Assembly: GCA_037349315.1 (NCBI GenBank)
Contig: JBAIAC010000279.1
Span: 124,001 to 188,000, forward strand
Length of the DNA stretch: 64,000 nt
Reading direction: 5' to 3'
From: Chelydra serpentina
Taxonomy: Eukaryota > Chordata > Testudines > Chelydridae
Under the pieces are notes generated by a model, which had not been told where the DNA came from, searched no databases, and worked only from the letters and a program-made list of their open reading frames with translations. Positions within the stretch are counted from its first letter, which is position 1. The number at the start of each line of letters is the position of its first letter. Below, one piece after another: positions 34,190 to 63,742 of this stretch. Position numbers and translations under genes: made by a program.

Positions 34190-34372
34190 GAAATCGCCCC
34201 TGGGAAGAACGTGCCAAGGGTGGGGGGAGATTCTCCATCACGGATTGGATGTGATCCTAAAAGCTCTGCTCTAGGGATTAATTGAGGGCAGGTCTCTGAC
34301 CTGGGTTATGCAGCAAGGCAGACCGGATGGTCACAGCGCTGGCTTCTGGCCTGGGGATCTAGGACATGCTAC
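34190..34372 (+). mobile_element. CR1 3'-end fragment
   Basis: 'gattggatgtgatcctaaaa', 'gctctgctctagggattaat' and 'ggcagaccggatggtcacag' form a CR1 3' UTR in order. Confidence 0.7.
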
Positions 34373-34899
34373 TGCAGCACAGTAAATGGCAACAGAAAAC
34401 ACAATCATGGCAAAGAAACAGTGATGCTGACCTGTCTTTGTGGGCCTGTCTGTGTCAAGGCCAGGGACACATTTAGCCTCCCGGTCATAGCTGAAGCCGA
34501 GACTTTTACATCAACAGAAAAGGGTGCCTGGGAATGGAGCTGCATTGGATTGGACGGTTGGAACCAGGGAAATAAGCTACAGTTCCACCTAGAATAGAGA
34601 TCGTCCCAGAGAAATCGTCACGAACAGGTATAAGTTATTGGCCATCGAGTCTGCAATAGCTCCTAAACTGAATACTTATGTGGTGAAATTTTCAGCCTAA
34701 GGGTCCCAGTGTCTATTATAAGCTAAGGAGATGGGAGTTCTCATTGTGCCAGACACTGCACAGACCCCAACCAAGATTGGGGCCCCTGTTGTGGCAGGCG
34801 CTGCAAAGACCCCTGAGAATGGGGACCCCGTCGTGCTGGGCGCTGCACAGACACTAAGTGAGAGACAGCCCCTGCTCTGCAGCGCTCACAGTCTGTATA

Positions 34900-35900
34900 A
34901 ACCAAGGGGGGAAAGAAAGGAGGTATCATCATTCCAGTTTTGAAGATGGAGATACAATTTCATCCGCTGCTAGAATGCAGCCACCTCTGGCCTTGTTAAA
35001 CAGCTCACGTCCAACACTTCCCAGCAGTTTCACAGCAGGTGCAAAGGAAAATTCTGCATCGGACGGACACAGCGCGACGTGCCTCAGGGAGGCAGAACAG
35101 CCACGTAGGAACGGAGTTGGCCACCGAGGCGAACACCCTGACCTGCGGAAAATGCAACGGGAACTTTCATCGTCACAAGCAGCCGGGACCTCAGCTTGGT
35201 TTGCAAAACCGGTATTTTCAGCAGTACCCGCCCCTCACACAGCACTAGCTCTGAGAGGAGACCACCATCCTGAAGCACCATCACCACGTGGTGCCCGCTT
35301 GCCCACTCCAGGACGATCCCAGTGAGCACACGACATCCATAGGACATGACACACTCCAGGCTTTATCTTTGGCTGAGGAGCTGGCATGTCCATAGCATCA
35401 GACCGACTCCTTCAGCTCCCCTCAAAAGGCTGACGCTGCACAAAGGCTCTCCCGTCTCTGGCAACAGCGCGACGTGACCACACCCGTCTGCTGCTTGTCT
35501 TGCTTTAGCTCATCTGTGGCATTAAAGCCAGAGAAAGAGATCGCTGGAAAATAGAACAGCGCCGAGATCGGAGCCAGGGGTGTTACTTGGTGCGCAGGGC
35601 TCGACTCTGCTAAAGACAACGGCGTTTTCTCTGAAATGGGGCTGCTCCCAGAAGCAAGGGGAAGGCAATAAAGAAAAGGCCTGGATGACAAACGACAAGC
35701 TACGGCGTGAAATTAACCAGGTAGGAGCAATAAAGCTCATGCCAAAGGAGAATAAGAAACACAGAACAGGAACCATTTGCTACTAAAACCCAATTTTCCT
35801 GTGTTTACACAGCAGATATTGGCGCGCAGAGACCTCCAGAGGAGTTTGGGACAGGAAAGCCATTTTGGACCAAAGGCACTGAGAGTTTATGCACAGATCA
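34900..35900. other. intergenic, no gene seen
   Basis: Frames of up to 155 codons exist but carry no conserved motif. I see no repeats. Confidence 0.45.
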
Positions 35901-35907
35901 GAACTGC

Positions 35908-36285
35908 AGGGCTCCGGTTCCCACACCCCAACCCCTCCCCAGGCAGGGCTCCGGTTCCCACACCCACAACCCCTCCCCAGGCAGGGCTCCGGTTCCCACA
36001 CCCCAACCCCTCCCCAGGCAGGGCTCCGGTTCCCACACCCCAACCCCTCCCCAGGCAGGGCTCCGGTTCCCATACCCCCAGCCCTCCCAGGCAGGGCTCC
36101 AGTTCCCACACCCCCAGCCTCCCCGGGCAGGGCTCCGGTTCCCACACCCCAACCCCTCCCCAGTCAGGGCTCCGGTTCCCACACCCCAACCCCTCCCCAG
36201 TCAGGGCTCCGGTTCCCACACCCCAACCCCTCCCCAGTCAGGGCTCCAGTTCCCACACCCCCAGCCTCCCCGGGCAGGGCTTGCA
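35908..36285. repeat. minisatellite, about 37-bp unit, ten copies
   Basis: Near-perfect tandem copies of a unit that reads 'cagggctccggttcccacac' then 'cccaacccctcccc(a)g'. The unit length keeps frames open on both strands, which creates the spurious 289-codon plus frame (35777-36646) and several minus frames. Confidence 0.93.
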
Positions 36286-36289
36286 GCTT

Positions 36290-38290
36290 TGCAGAGACGG
36301 GCTGTTCCTGCAGCGGGATTTACTGAAGCTCCCGGTCAGCTGGGCCTCGTCCCACATGCCTGACGGCTGGACAGCGGAGAATGGGGAGATCATGGGTCGT
36401 TCTTTTCCCAGACTAAGCAGGCACCCACACACGACATCTCCGTGCCTCTCCAGTTCTCTCTCACGCACAGAACCTACAGTTCTACCCCTGCAAACACCCC
36501 CGCTCCCCTTGTATCTCTCTGGGCTCACGCACACACACTTTTCTAGCTTTACTCTCCACCTCATACCAGGCTCCTTTGCACACCTCCCTCTTGCTTTCGG
36601 TCTCTCTTGCCTCACATGCACACTTACACACTCATGGGCTTTCTAGCTGTACATAGTGCACATAGTGTGCGTCTAACACACCATCCCCGTCTCTCAGTCT
36701 CCGAGTGGGGCACAAGCACTGGCTAGGTTGTGGGTCTGATTCTCGGCTCCTCTCTCCCTGTGCATGGGAAAGGAATGGAGTTTGGTGGCTTTATGTTCCC
36801 TTTGTGCTCCTGCATTCTGGGGCTGCCTGACCCCTGGTGTAAGTTAGAGCAGTGTTGGGGCTGCTCTAACCCAAGCTCTGCCCCCTGGGAAGCAGAGAAC
36901 AGCTGTAATGCAGCAACCTCCGGTTGCTCCCTGGATTTGCCCCTCCACATCAGAGGCTGGAAACAAGGCGGGTGCAGGGCCTTTATGCCAATTCCACACC
37001 AGCCAGGAGGAAGGCCTCTTCCCAGCAGGGACCGTCAGAGGACTCAGATCGGCCTAAAGGGGCCTTCAGAGAACCGAGAGTCAGCACAGCCTGGAGGCCA
37101 TTTATCGTCTCGAGCGGAGCTCAAAGGCAGGCTGAGCCGACGTGCCGCGATCAAAGACTCTGGCGATTCAAAGAGGAATCCCTCCGCTGTGAAAGCCTCT
37201 CAGAGCCCAGCCCCTGCAGCTGTTTGATCACTTATTAAATGGGTTAATAAATCATTAGGCCAGAATTCACAAGAACCCAAAGTGCTTCTGTACGCAGCCT
37301 CGCAATTCCAACCCAGCCCCCGAACAGTCAGGCTGGCCTGTGAAGCCACGTTCTCCTTCCCGCCTTCCCCCATCACCTTTCCCAGAAGAGAGAGGTGCTG
37401 GTTGCCCCAGTGTGATTCTATCACTCCCTGGACAGGCAGTTCCCCCAAAGCCGGGGCAGATCCGTAACACCCACCAGTGGATCATGGCCCCATTCCCTCG
37501 GGGGCCAACCCAGCCACGGCCCATTGCTAGAGAACGTCCGCCCACAAGAGAACTGTAAGATAGCGCTACATGGGAGTTTTTCCTTAATTCTCTAGTGCCC
37601 TCTGCTGTCCCTTTAGGATCCAACAGGAAAACGTTTCCACTTGTTCTGAAAACTAAAGCTAGGTGAAATTTTACAGACATTTTTTTCACCGCCACCAACA
37701 AAAAAAATGCAGGTTTGGATCGATGGAAACATCTTGTTAATTCGTGTCGCTAGGACTCTAAAATTGTGTCAAATTCACCAAATCGCTTTGGTTGGAAAAA
37801 AATGGTAAGAAATTGAAATGTTTCACGTCGACATTTTCAACAGCCAACATTTTGATTCAAAAAGGCTTTTCGGTTCGAAATTGGCTTCAGTTTCATTTAG
37901 CGGTTTTTTTAAAGGGTGAAAAAAAAGTTAAATCCAAACATGGTTGGGGGTCAAAGGGAACGTTTTATTCCACCCACAACATTTTTTGGTTTGGCCCATG
38001 ACCCAAAAAGTCAGCTGTTCACGCAGCTCTACGTAGAGCCACGAATGTCAGCGTGTGAGCTCTTTTCACTCGAGAGAGACAAATATCATCTAGGAGTCAG
38101 GCCTTGCTGCTAAAGACTAATCAGATCTATCCTTTTCAATGCAATGCTGCTGTGGGCATGCCCCTGGAAGACCAGCACACACGCTGAAGTCTTACTTTTT
38201 GTCTAAGGAGCCATAAGTCATATGAAACCAATGATTCTAGAGCTCAAAATCAGCAGCTACTGAGACCTTCATGTACTAGTGACCTCCATT
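36290..38290. other. intergenic, no gene seen
   Basis: Unique sequence with chance frames only. It lies downstream of TIMM29 and shows no exon-like, splice-flanked blocks. Confidence 0.5.
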
Positions 38291-38294
38291 CAGG

Positions 38295-39385
38295 TTTCAG
38301 AATGGACAGAGGTAAACAGCGAGGTCCCCCAGGGATCTGTACTGGATCAGTGCTGTTCAACAGATGTATAAAAGATCTGCAAAAAGGGGTAAACAGCGAG
38401 GTGGCAAAATTTGAAGACACAAAATTACTCAAGATAGTTAAGTCCAAAGCCCTGCAAAGAGCTACAAAGGGATCCCACAAAAGTGGGTGACTGGGCAACA
38501 AAATGGCAGATGAAATTCAATGTTGAGAAGTGAAAAGTAATGCACATTAGGAAACATAATCCCAACTATATGTATAAAAACGATGGGGTCTAAATTAGCT
38601 GTTACCACTCAAGAGAGAGATCTTGGAGTCACTGTGGATAGTTCTCTGAAAACATCCACTCACTGTGCAGCAACAGTCAAAAAAGTTAACAGAATGTGAG
38701 GCACCATTAGGAAAGGGAGAGATAAGAAAACAGTAAATATCTTAAAGCTTCTATATAAATCCATGGTACGTCCCCACCTTGAATACTGTGTGCAGTTCTG
38801 GTCACCCCATATCAAAAAAAGATGCATTAGAATTGGAAAAGGGCAACAAAAATGATCCGGGGTGTGGAACGGCTTCCGTGTGAGGAGAGATTAATAAGAC
38901 TGGGACTGTTCAGTTTAGAAAAGAGATGCCTAAGCAGGGATGTGAGAGAGGTTTGAAAAGTCATGAATGGGGTAAAGTGAATAGGAAGTGTTATTTACCC
39001 CTTTAGATAACACAAGAACCAGGGGTCACCCAATGAAATGAACAGGCAGCAGGTTTAAAACCAACATAAGGAAGTATTTCACCACACAACACACAGTCAG
39101 CCTGTGGAACTCCTTGCCAGGGGATGTTGTGAAGGCCAAACGAATACTCGGGTTTAAAAAAGAACTAAAGTTCACAGAGGGTGGGTCCATCAATGGCTAT
39201 TAGCAGAGATGGGCAGGGACCCCATACTCCGGGTCCCTAAGACACTGACTGGCAGAAGCTGGGACTGGATGACGGGCTGGACCACTCAATAATTACCCTG
39301 TTCTGTTCATTCCCTCTGGGGCACCTGGCACAGGTCACTGGGCTAGCTGGACCGTTGGTCTGCCCCAGTCTGGCCGTTCTTTAGT
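38295..39385 (+). mobile_element. CR1-type LINE, 5'-truncated and decayed
   Basis: Same subfamily as 345-1507 and collinear with it: 'ccccagggatctgtactgg', 'gagatcttggagtcactgtg', 'ccttgaatactgtgtgcag' and the terminus 'ccagtctggccgttcttt'. Frames are broken. It ends about 200 bp from the TIMM29 polyadenylation site. Confidence 0.82.
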
Positions 39386-39582
39386 GCTTTGCTGCTCCAC
39401 TGAGGCCCCCCACCCAAACAGTGACTGTGAACAAGGAGGTGGTTTCCTTTAGGAATACAGCCCCTTTATACGGACCAGCCTTAGACTGGAATGCCCAACG
39501 TAACGACCATGAGTTAAGGGGAGCCAGTGGCTAACTTATCCCAGGAACAGCTCATCGGTGAATGGAAAGCTCACGGAACTGA

Positions 39583-39588
39583 TTTATT
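39583..39588 (-). terminator. TIMM29: TIMM29 polyadenylation signal
   Basis: AATAAA on the minus strand, about 165 bp beyond the TIMM29 stop codon. Cleavage would fall near 39565. Confidence 0.65.
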
Positions 39589-39753
39589 GAGCTCAGCACA
39601 CAGATGAGCTATGAGGGCAGCGAGCAATAGCGCGGATCAGCACAATTATATTTCATTATAGGATTTTTTCCGTATTCCATCTCCCCACCGACCGTCCCCG
39701 AGAGCCCGCTGAAAACGGAAGTCTCTTTGTTCAGATGATTGGTTTAAGGCTCC

Positions 39754-40382
39754 CTAAGGTGACCGCTGCTGCTGCTCCTCCTTTTCCGCCCGCTCAATCT
39801 GCTCCTCCGTCAGGATGACGGGTTTGTATTTCTCGTCAAAGAGTTTTTCGTTGGCCACCGAGTGGAGGTTCCGGGAGGAGATGGCCCGGAGATGCTCGGG
39901 GAGATACTTGAATTCCTCTTCATTGATGTCGGAATCCTTCATTTTCGAACTTAAAACCCACCAGCGGCCCAAGAACCCCACGTCCAGGATCCGGCCGGGA
40001 AAGTCCGTCCAGCGCGGCGTCAGGTGTTTGCAGTGAGCCTGGTACAGAGCAGCCTCCGCGTCAAAGGGGGCCTGGTAGACGAGGGAGAAGAAGACCAGGC
40101 TCTGGTAGCGCAGCCGCCCCTGGTTCCGGAGCTTCGTCAGGCGCTGGACGTGCCCCTCGGAGCCGCCGTTCCGGATCCAGGGCGAGAGCAGGAGGAGGGT
40201 GCCCGAGGCTTCGAGGAGGGAGGACTCGAACGAGGCGTCGCAGGGGACCTGGAGGCCGCAGACGGTGGCGCCGGCCAGCAGCGAGAGGTAGAGTCCGGCT
40301 TTCCCAGGCCGCTCCTTGACGCCCAGGGCCACATCCCGGCAGGCGTCGGCGTAGTCCTGCAGCAGGCCCTTGCACCACAGAG
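39754..40382 (-). CDS. TIMM29: TIMM29 exon 2 (most of the protein)
   Basis: The acceptor CCGCGCAG|CTCTG puts the first exonic base at 40382. The first two bases complete an Ala codon begun in exon 1. The stop codon is at 39756-39754 after 'EEQQQRSP'. An in-frame GTG at 40332 can look like a start, but the family block 'LLQDYADACRD' lies upstream of it, so the true N terminus is in exon 1. Confidence 0.93.
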
Positions 40383-41606
40383 CTGCGCGGGGAGAGAAAG
40401 CTCAGGGCTGCCGGCTCCGGGGAGCGAGGCCCGAACACCCCAGGCCTCTGGGGACGGGTAAGTCTGGGGCCCGGGGGTGGGGGCTCAAGGAGGGGACGAG
40501 TCTAGGGATGATCACTGGGGGGGGCGGGACAGAGCTGGGAACGGAACCCAGGACACTGGGCTGCCAGCGCCCTGCTCCAATGAGCGCCCCAAAGAACCCA
40601 GGCGTCCGGGCCGCCGCCCCCGCTCAAAGAACCCAGGCGTCCGGGCCGCCGCCCCACTCCCCGGCTCCAACCCCCAAAGAACCCAGGCGTCCGGGCCGCC
40701 GCTCCCCCGGCTCCGACCCCCCACAAAGAACCCAGGCGTCCGGGCCGCCGCTCCCCCGGCTCCGACCCCCCACAAAGAACCCAGGCGTCCGGGCCGCCGC
40801 CCCACTCCCCGGCTCCAACCCACAAAGAACCCAGGCGTCCGGGCCGCCGCTCCCCCGGCTTCGACCCCCCCCAAAAAAATAACCCAGGCGTCCGGGTCGC
40901 CGCTCCCCCGGCTCCGACCCCCCACAAAGAACCCAGGCGTCCGGGCCGCCGCTCCCCCGGCTCCGACCCCCCACAAAGAACCCAGGCGTCCGGGCCGCCG
41001 CCCCACTCCCCGGCTCCAACCCACAAAGAACCCAGGCGTCCGGGCCGCCGCTCCCCCGGCTTCGACCCCCCCCAAAAAAATAACCCAGGCGTCCGGGTCG
41101 CCGCTCCCCCGGCTCCGACCCCCCACAAAGAACCCAGGCGTCCGGGCCGCCGCCCCACTCCCCGGCTCCAACCCCCAAAGAACCCAGGCGTCCGGGCCGC
41201 CGCTCCCCCGGCTTCGACCCCCCCCCCAAAATAACCCAGGCGTCCGGGCCGCCGCTCCCCCGGCTCCGACCCCCCACAAAGAACCCAGGCGTCCGGGCCG
41301 CCGCCCCCGCTCCCCGGCTCCAACCCCCAAAGAACCCAGGCGTCCGGGCCGCCGCCCCACTCCCCGGCTCCAACCCCCAAAGAACCCAGGCGTCCGGGCC
41401 GCCGCTCCCCCGGCTCCGACCCCCCACAAAGAACCCAGGCGTCCGGGCCGCCGCTCCCCCGGCTCCGACCCCCCACAAAGAACCCAGGCGTCCGGGCCGC
41501 CGCTCCCCCGGCTCTGACCCCCCACAAAGAACCCAGGCGTCCGGGCCGCCCCCTCACCCAAACGGCCGGTGCCGATCCGCTGCCAACGGCTCCCGCCCCC
41601 CGCCAT
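39754..41606 (-). CDS. TIMM29: TIMM29, mitochondrial TIM22-complex subunit (gene span)
   Basis: TIMM29 (formerly C19orf52) is a metazoan subunit of the TIM22 translocase, which inserts multispanning carrier proteins into the mitochondrial inner membrane. Two coding exons (41606-41558 and 40382-39754) join in frame to 225 codons plus stop. The protein begins MAGGGSRWQRIG and soon reaches the family block 'DYADACRDVALGVKERPGKA', then a hydrophobic stretch 'GLYLSLLAGATVCGLQV', 'LLEASGTLLLLSPWIRN', and the most conserved part, 'PRWTDFPGRILDVGFLGRWW' with 'LFDEKYKPVILTEEQIE' at the end. It is shorter than the human protein (about 260 aa), mainly at the C terminus. It is divergent from YIPF2 and shares a CpG promoter. 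The single intron is almost wholly a minisatellite. Confidence 0.93.
40383..41557 (-). repeat. minisatellite filling the TIMM29 intron
   Basis: About twenty copies of a 45-50 bp unit, 'gaacccaggcgtccgggccg' plus 'ccgctcccccggctccgac' and a C-run, span about 40575-41550 of this 1175-bp intron. The last copy ends within about 10 bp of the 5' splice site at 41557. The unit core resembles the SINE word 'aacccaggagtcctgg'. It produces spurious frames of 284 to 412 codons on both strands. Confidence 0.93.
41558..41606 (-). CDS. TIMM29: TIMM29 exon 1, coding part
   Basis: The ATG at 41606-41604 opens MAGGGSRWQRIGTGRL, followed by one base and the donor TTTGG|GTGAGG. Phase 1 fits the two-base start of exon 2 exactly. 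The Arg-rich, acid-free N terminus is compatible with mitochondrial targeting. The 'SRW' word recalls the human N terminus. Confidence 0.85.
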
Positions 41607-41790
41607 GGGCCGCTCGCTGCCGGGACCGGAAGTGGTTTCCGCCCGGTCGGGAGACGGGGACGGACCCGGGCCGGGCAAGACCATTTCAGCAGCGGGGAGG
41701 GGGGGGACACACGACAGAAATCCCGTGCTCCCCCGCGCGGAGAGCGACACGCAGCAGCGGGGCCGGACAGGTACCGGGGGACAGGAGGGC
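41560..41790. promoter_or_regulatory. bidirectional CpG promoter, TIMM29 / YIPF2
   Basis: Fewer than 200 bp separate the TIMM29 start codon (41606, minus) from the likely untranslated first exon of YIPF2 (donor at 41770/41771, plus). The gap is CpG-rich and TATA-less and holds CCGGAAGTG (41626-41634), an ETS/GABPA (NRF-2) site typical of bidirectional and mitochondrial-gene promoters. Confidence 0.75.
41640..41770 (+). other. YIPF2: probable 5' UTR first exon of YIPF2
   Basis: CpG-rich sequence ends in GGACAG|GTACCG, a fair donor. It would pair with the acceptor ttgctttgccccag|cagcg at 42842, 35 bp before the YIPF2 start codon. The exact transcription start is not visible. Confidence 0.5.
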
Positions 41791-42594
41791 TGGCGGGAGG
41801 GGGGAGCCTGCGTGGCCCCGCCCTGGCGGGGGGGGGGTCAGGCCTGTAGAGCTGCCTCCCCTCGGGGGGGGGCTGCTGCTGCTGGGGACCGGGGCACTGG
41901 GCTGTTTCATGAACCCCTCCCCCAGGTCTATGGGGGGGGGGGTGTCAGTCTAAGCCCCCCCCCCCCCCGGCCAGGCAGGTGCCCCCATGGCAGGGACCAG
42001 CGGCTGTAGCCCGCCCCATGGCTCGCAGTCCCAGTCTGCGCCCGCGGGGTCCCTGCCTCAGTTTCCCCCACTGCAGAATGGGGACAATGGGCCTGAGCCC
42101 TGCTGGGAGATCGCGGGGGGCGGGGAAGGGCCTGGCGGAGGCCAAAGGATTCAGCAGCCCGCCCCCCTCGCCCTGGAGTGTCACGCGGGTGGGGCAGACG
42201 GGAGCCCGGCTGCCCACCCCGGGCTGCCCCTTCCAGCTCCCTTCCTGGGCGCGGGACGCCCCTTTAGCGCCCGGTGCCACGCTGGCACCGATGCGGCTTG
42301 TCCCCGGAGGAGCCGCTCCCCTGGTGCGTGGGGCTGGGCAGGGGCAGGTCTGGAAGGCAGCTGGGTAAACAAACCACCCGCTGCTCCAGCCCTCCCCCCC
42401 GCATCCTGCCCCCTTCCCCCCAAGCCTGCCCTCCCTCTCCAGGGTTCCTGGCGGAGCTGGTGCTTTGGAGATGAAAGTGTCCCTGCGTTGGACGTGCGGC
42501 AAAATCCAAGCGTTAAAGGGACCTCGCCCGCTGCCTGGCATGAAGTGCATGCGCAGAAGGGGAAGTAGCTTCAAAGTACCAGAGCTCCAGGCGC

Positions 42595-42780
42595 TCGAGT
42601 GGTAGGAGCTGGGGGTGGCAGTCAGGACTCCTGGGTTTCATTCCCAGCTCTGTGGGGAGTGTAGTCTGGTGGAGGGAACTGGGTTGACTCAGGACACCTG
42701 GGTTCCATCGCTGACTCGTCTCCCCACCTGCACAATGGGGCGAGAATGAACCTAGGTCGTGCCCCATAGTGGCCCAGGGA
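42595..42780 (+). mobile_element. tRNA-derived SINE in YIPF2 first intron
   Basis: 'aggactcctgggtttcattc' and 'ccagctctgtggggagtgt' are the tRNA-like head. A second head-like word, 'ggacacctgggttccatcgc', follows. Confidence 0.55.
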
Positions 42781-42876
42781 GTAGCTGGTCCCAGCTGCTC
42801 TGTCCAACTCTCACATCACAAGTGCTGTTTGCTTTGCCCCAGCAGCGAAGTCCCTGACGTACGATAACCTGCAGCA

Positions 42877-49056
<6,180 letters not shown>

Positions 49057-49467
49057 GGTAAGACTGCAGGAGAGCTCGGGCCGGGGGGGGGGGGGGGGGG
49101 GAAAACGGGGACGGGTATGTGCGGGCTACGGGTGCTGGAAAGAGGCAGAACCTGTTCCTCGGGTGTGGGGGATGGGCCGGGAGCTCTGATGCAGGCCCCT
49201 GTGCCTCAGTTTCCCCACAGCGATATCTTCGGCCTCAGTCTCTGTCCTCACAACTGGGGAGCCCATGGGGTCCAAGCAGCTGGCAGGCTGGATTAGTGCC
49301 TCCCCCTCCAGCCAGGGAGCCCCCTTGGGGGCTGGGCTCAGTGCCCAAACTGCCCGTTGCTGGGAAAGTCTCAGGGCCAGGTGCTCCCCCCCGCGCTGAG
49401 CTCTGGCCCCCCAGGAGCTGGGGATTTGTAACCTCGTCCCTCTCATGCTGGGCTTCTGCCATTGTAG

Positions 49468-50010
49468 GTGCGGATCCCCCAGCACTGGGCGCAGGCGAAA
49501 GACCAGAGCCACTGCTGGGCCGGGGCCCGGGCTCTGGCCACCTTGAGAAGGACCCTTCCGCCGGCCTCTCCCCTGGCCTGTGGGGCTCGGCCGGGGTAGG
49601 CAGCTGGGCCAGCGGCTGAGCCCAGGACACTCTGCACGTCCAATTCATCCCCTCTCCCCCTGCATCAGCGCTTCGGCCCTGTCTCCGTCCCAGCCGGGAG
49701 CACGGGCGGGACCTTATGCCCAGAGCAGCACCCAGCTCGGTCAGTGGGAGGCGGCCCGCCAGGACAGAGCCCGGGCCCTGCTCCAGCTCTCAGCCGGACC
49801 AGGCGGGAGCTCCCCCTGGGGAGGAGCGCACACAATGGGGGGTTAATGGGCAAGGGGATTGTGCCCGCTGAGGTAGCTGGCACCCCCCCATCTCTAGGGC
49901 ATGGGGGGGCAGCGATAGTCCCGGCTGCTCCCTGGGCAAGGCCCAAGGTTTGGGGGCTGTCAGCTGTTTTCTATGCAAAGGTGATTGAAATAAACTGGGG
50001 CGTTGCCCCA
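49468..50010 (+). other. YIPF2: probable 3' UTR exon of YIPF2
   Basis: Acceptor-like 'gcttctgccattgtag' ends at 49467. Exonic sequence would run to the poly(A) site near 50010. It is supported by the donor at 49058 directly after the stop codon. If not spliced, the 3' UTR is simply continuous from 49057. Confidence 0.45.
49989..49994 (+). terminator. YIPF2: YIPF2 polyadenylation signal
   Basis: AATAAA followed 35-45 bp later by a GT-rich stretch (tgtgttgaggggtg). Confidence 0.75.
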
Positions 50011-50120
50011 CCTGGGACCTGTGTTGAGGGGTGTAGAGGTGGCGTTGCTCACCCTGGCTGGGCTCCTTCCCCTCCCGGCTGCTGGCAGGAGGCTGCTTTG
50101 CAAAGGGGCAGCAGGTGCCT

Positions 50121-50312
50121 GAGGCTGGGGGAACAGGCCCTGGCCCCGCCCGCTCCCAGCAGGGGGCGCTGACGGCTGATGCCCGAGGCTGGGGGAACAG
50201 GCCCTGGCCCCGCCCGCTCCCAGCAGGGGGCGCTGACGGCTGATGCCCGAGGCTGGGGGAACAGGCCCTGGCCCCGCCCCCTCCCAGCAGGGGGCGCTGA
50301 TGGCTGATGCCC
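50121..50312 (+). repeat. 64-bp tandem triplicate carrying CTCF-type motifs
   Basis: Three nearly identical 64-bp units start at 50121, 50185 and 50249. Each holds ccagcagggggcgctga (50156-50172, 50220-50236, 50284-50300), which matches the CTCF core CCASYAGRKGGCRS at every position, always in plus orientation. The array lies between the YIPF2 poly(A) site and that of CARM1. Confidence 0.88.
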
Positions 50313-50454
50313 ACCAGGGACTGACTATGCAGCTGCAGATAAGCTACAGTGAAGGCGCTGCCGGTGAGGGGCATCAAACCCCTCCTGCTCCAGTGGGTAC
50401 CACAGCGGCTGTGTCCCCCTGGCCGGCCCGAGAGCCGAAGGAAACGGCCTCTGT

Positions 50455-51358
50455 GAAACACATAATTCCTTTATTTCGTTTTCTCCAGAGGGGTCCCTGC
50501 AAAATCCTTTCAAAAATCACCACGGGGGCTCTGGGAAAGGAACTAAACGAAAACCCAGCGGCGGTTACACTACCGGCCTGCACTGTCCTAGGGGGCTACG
50601 GGGCTTCCACCGCAGAGGCCCTGGGCCAGGCTGGCTCTGCCCTGCCAAGGGCGGGGGGGCAGGGTGACCCAGCGGGCTCCAGCCACCTGCTCCGAGGAGA
50701 CGGGGTGCTGGCAGTGCCAGTCACCGTGGCACAAAGGAGTTTTGTTGAATGCTCTCCTGCCCTAGAGGCAGGTACCAGGCCTGCTGGTCACAGCTGCCTT
50801 GATGAGCAGCCAGGCCCCCGCCTCGGGCATCAGCAGAGACTAGGGCTGGGGGGATAAAAAAACCCTCCCCCCGAGGCCTGGGATTTGCTGCCGTCGCCGG
50901 GGGGCAGAGGCTCCCCGGCCCAGGTGCCCTGCACCAGCAGGGGGTGAAGTGAGACCAGGAGGCCAGGCCTGAAAGCCCCAGAGCTGTGGCTAGGGAGGAA
51001 TCCCGGCCCAGGGCCAGCTCCGTGACACGCCCAGCCAGGAGCCGGGGCACCGGCCCAGCCCCAGCTCGGCTGGAAGATGGTGAACTAAAAGGACTCAGCT
51101 ACATGATCGGGGGGCAGGGGGCAGCTGCTAGCACTGGGGGGAGCGACACGGGCGGAGAATCTGAGGTTCGACATTTCATAAAAAACTGTCCAAGTCCGAT
51201 ATCAAAGAGCAAAGGGGCAGGTTGGGCTCGTGGGCTGGTAAAAGCAGCCCCGGCGAGCCGGCTGATGGGGGCGGGGGGGGAACAGTTTGTCACGAGGGGA
51301 GGGGTCGTCTTCATTTGGTTTCCTGGCGCTGTCAGTTCAGAGGCGGGGCGGAGGTGTT
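50455..51358 (-). other. CARM1: CARM1 3' UTR
   Basis: Runs from the CARM1 stop (51359) to the minus-strand AATAAA at 50475-50470, the only canonical signal in the tract. No coding potential. Confidence 0.75.
50470..50475 (-). terminator. CARM1: CARM1 polyadenylation signal
   Basis: AATAAA on the minus strand (tttatt on plus), about 885 bp beyond the stop codon. The CARM1 and YIPF2 transcripts end tail to tail about 450 bp apart. Confidence 0.7.

Positions 51359-63742
<12,384 letters not shown>

Noticed and set aside
35777..36646. 289-codon plus frame with Pro/Ser repeats
   Set aside because: Produced by the 37-bp minisatellite; the non-repeat part has no recognisable domain.
39754..40332. 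TIMM29 as a single-exon gene starting at 40332
   Set aside because: That codon is GTG, and the conserved DYADACRD block lies upstream in the same exon. A spliced exon 1 with ATG and correct phase exists at 41606-41558.
40383..41557. CRISPR-like array of direct repeats
   Set aside because: Units are contiguous minisatellite copies without unique spacers, inside a vertebrate intron.
40477..41750. Frames of 346-412 codons on both strands, Pro/Gly/Arg-rich
   Set aside because: They are translations of the TIMM29 intron minisatellite, open in several frames simultaneously. The real TIMM29 exon 1 codons sit inside one of them by coincidence of frame.
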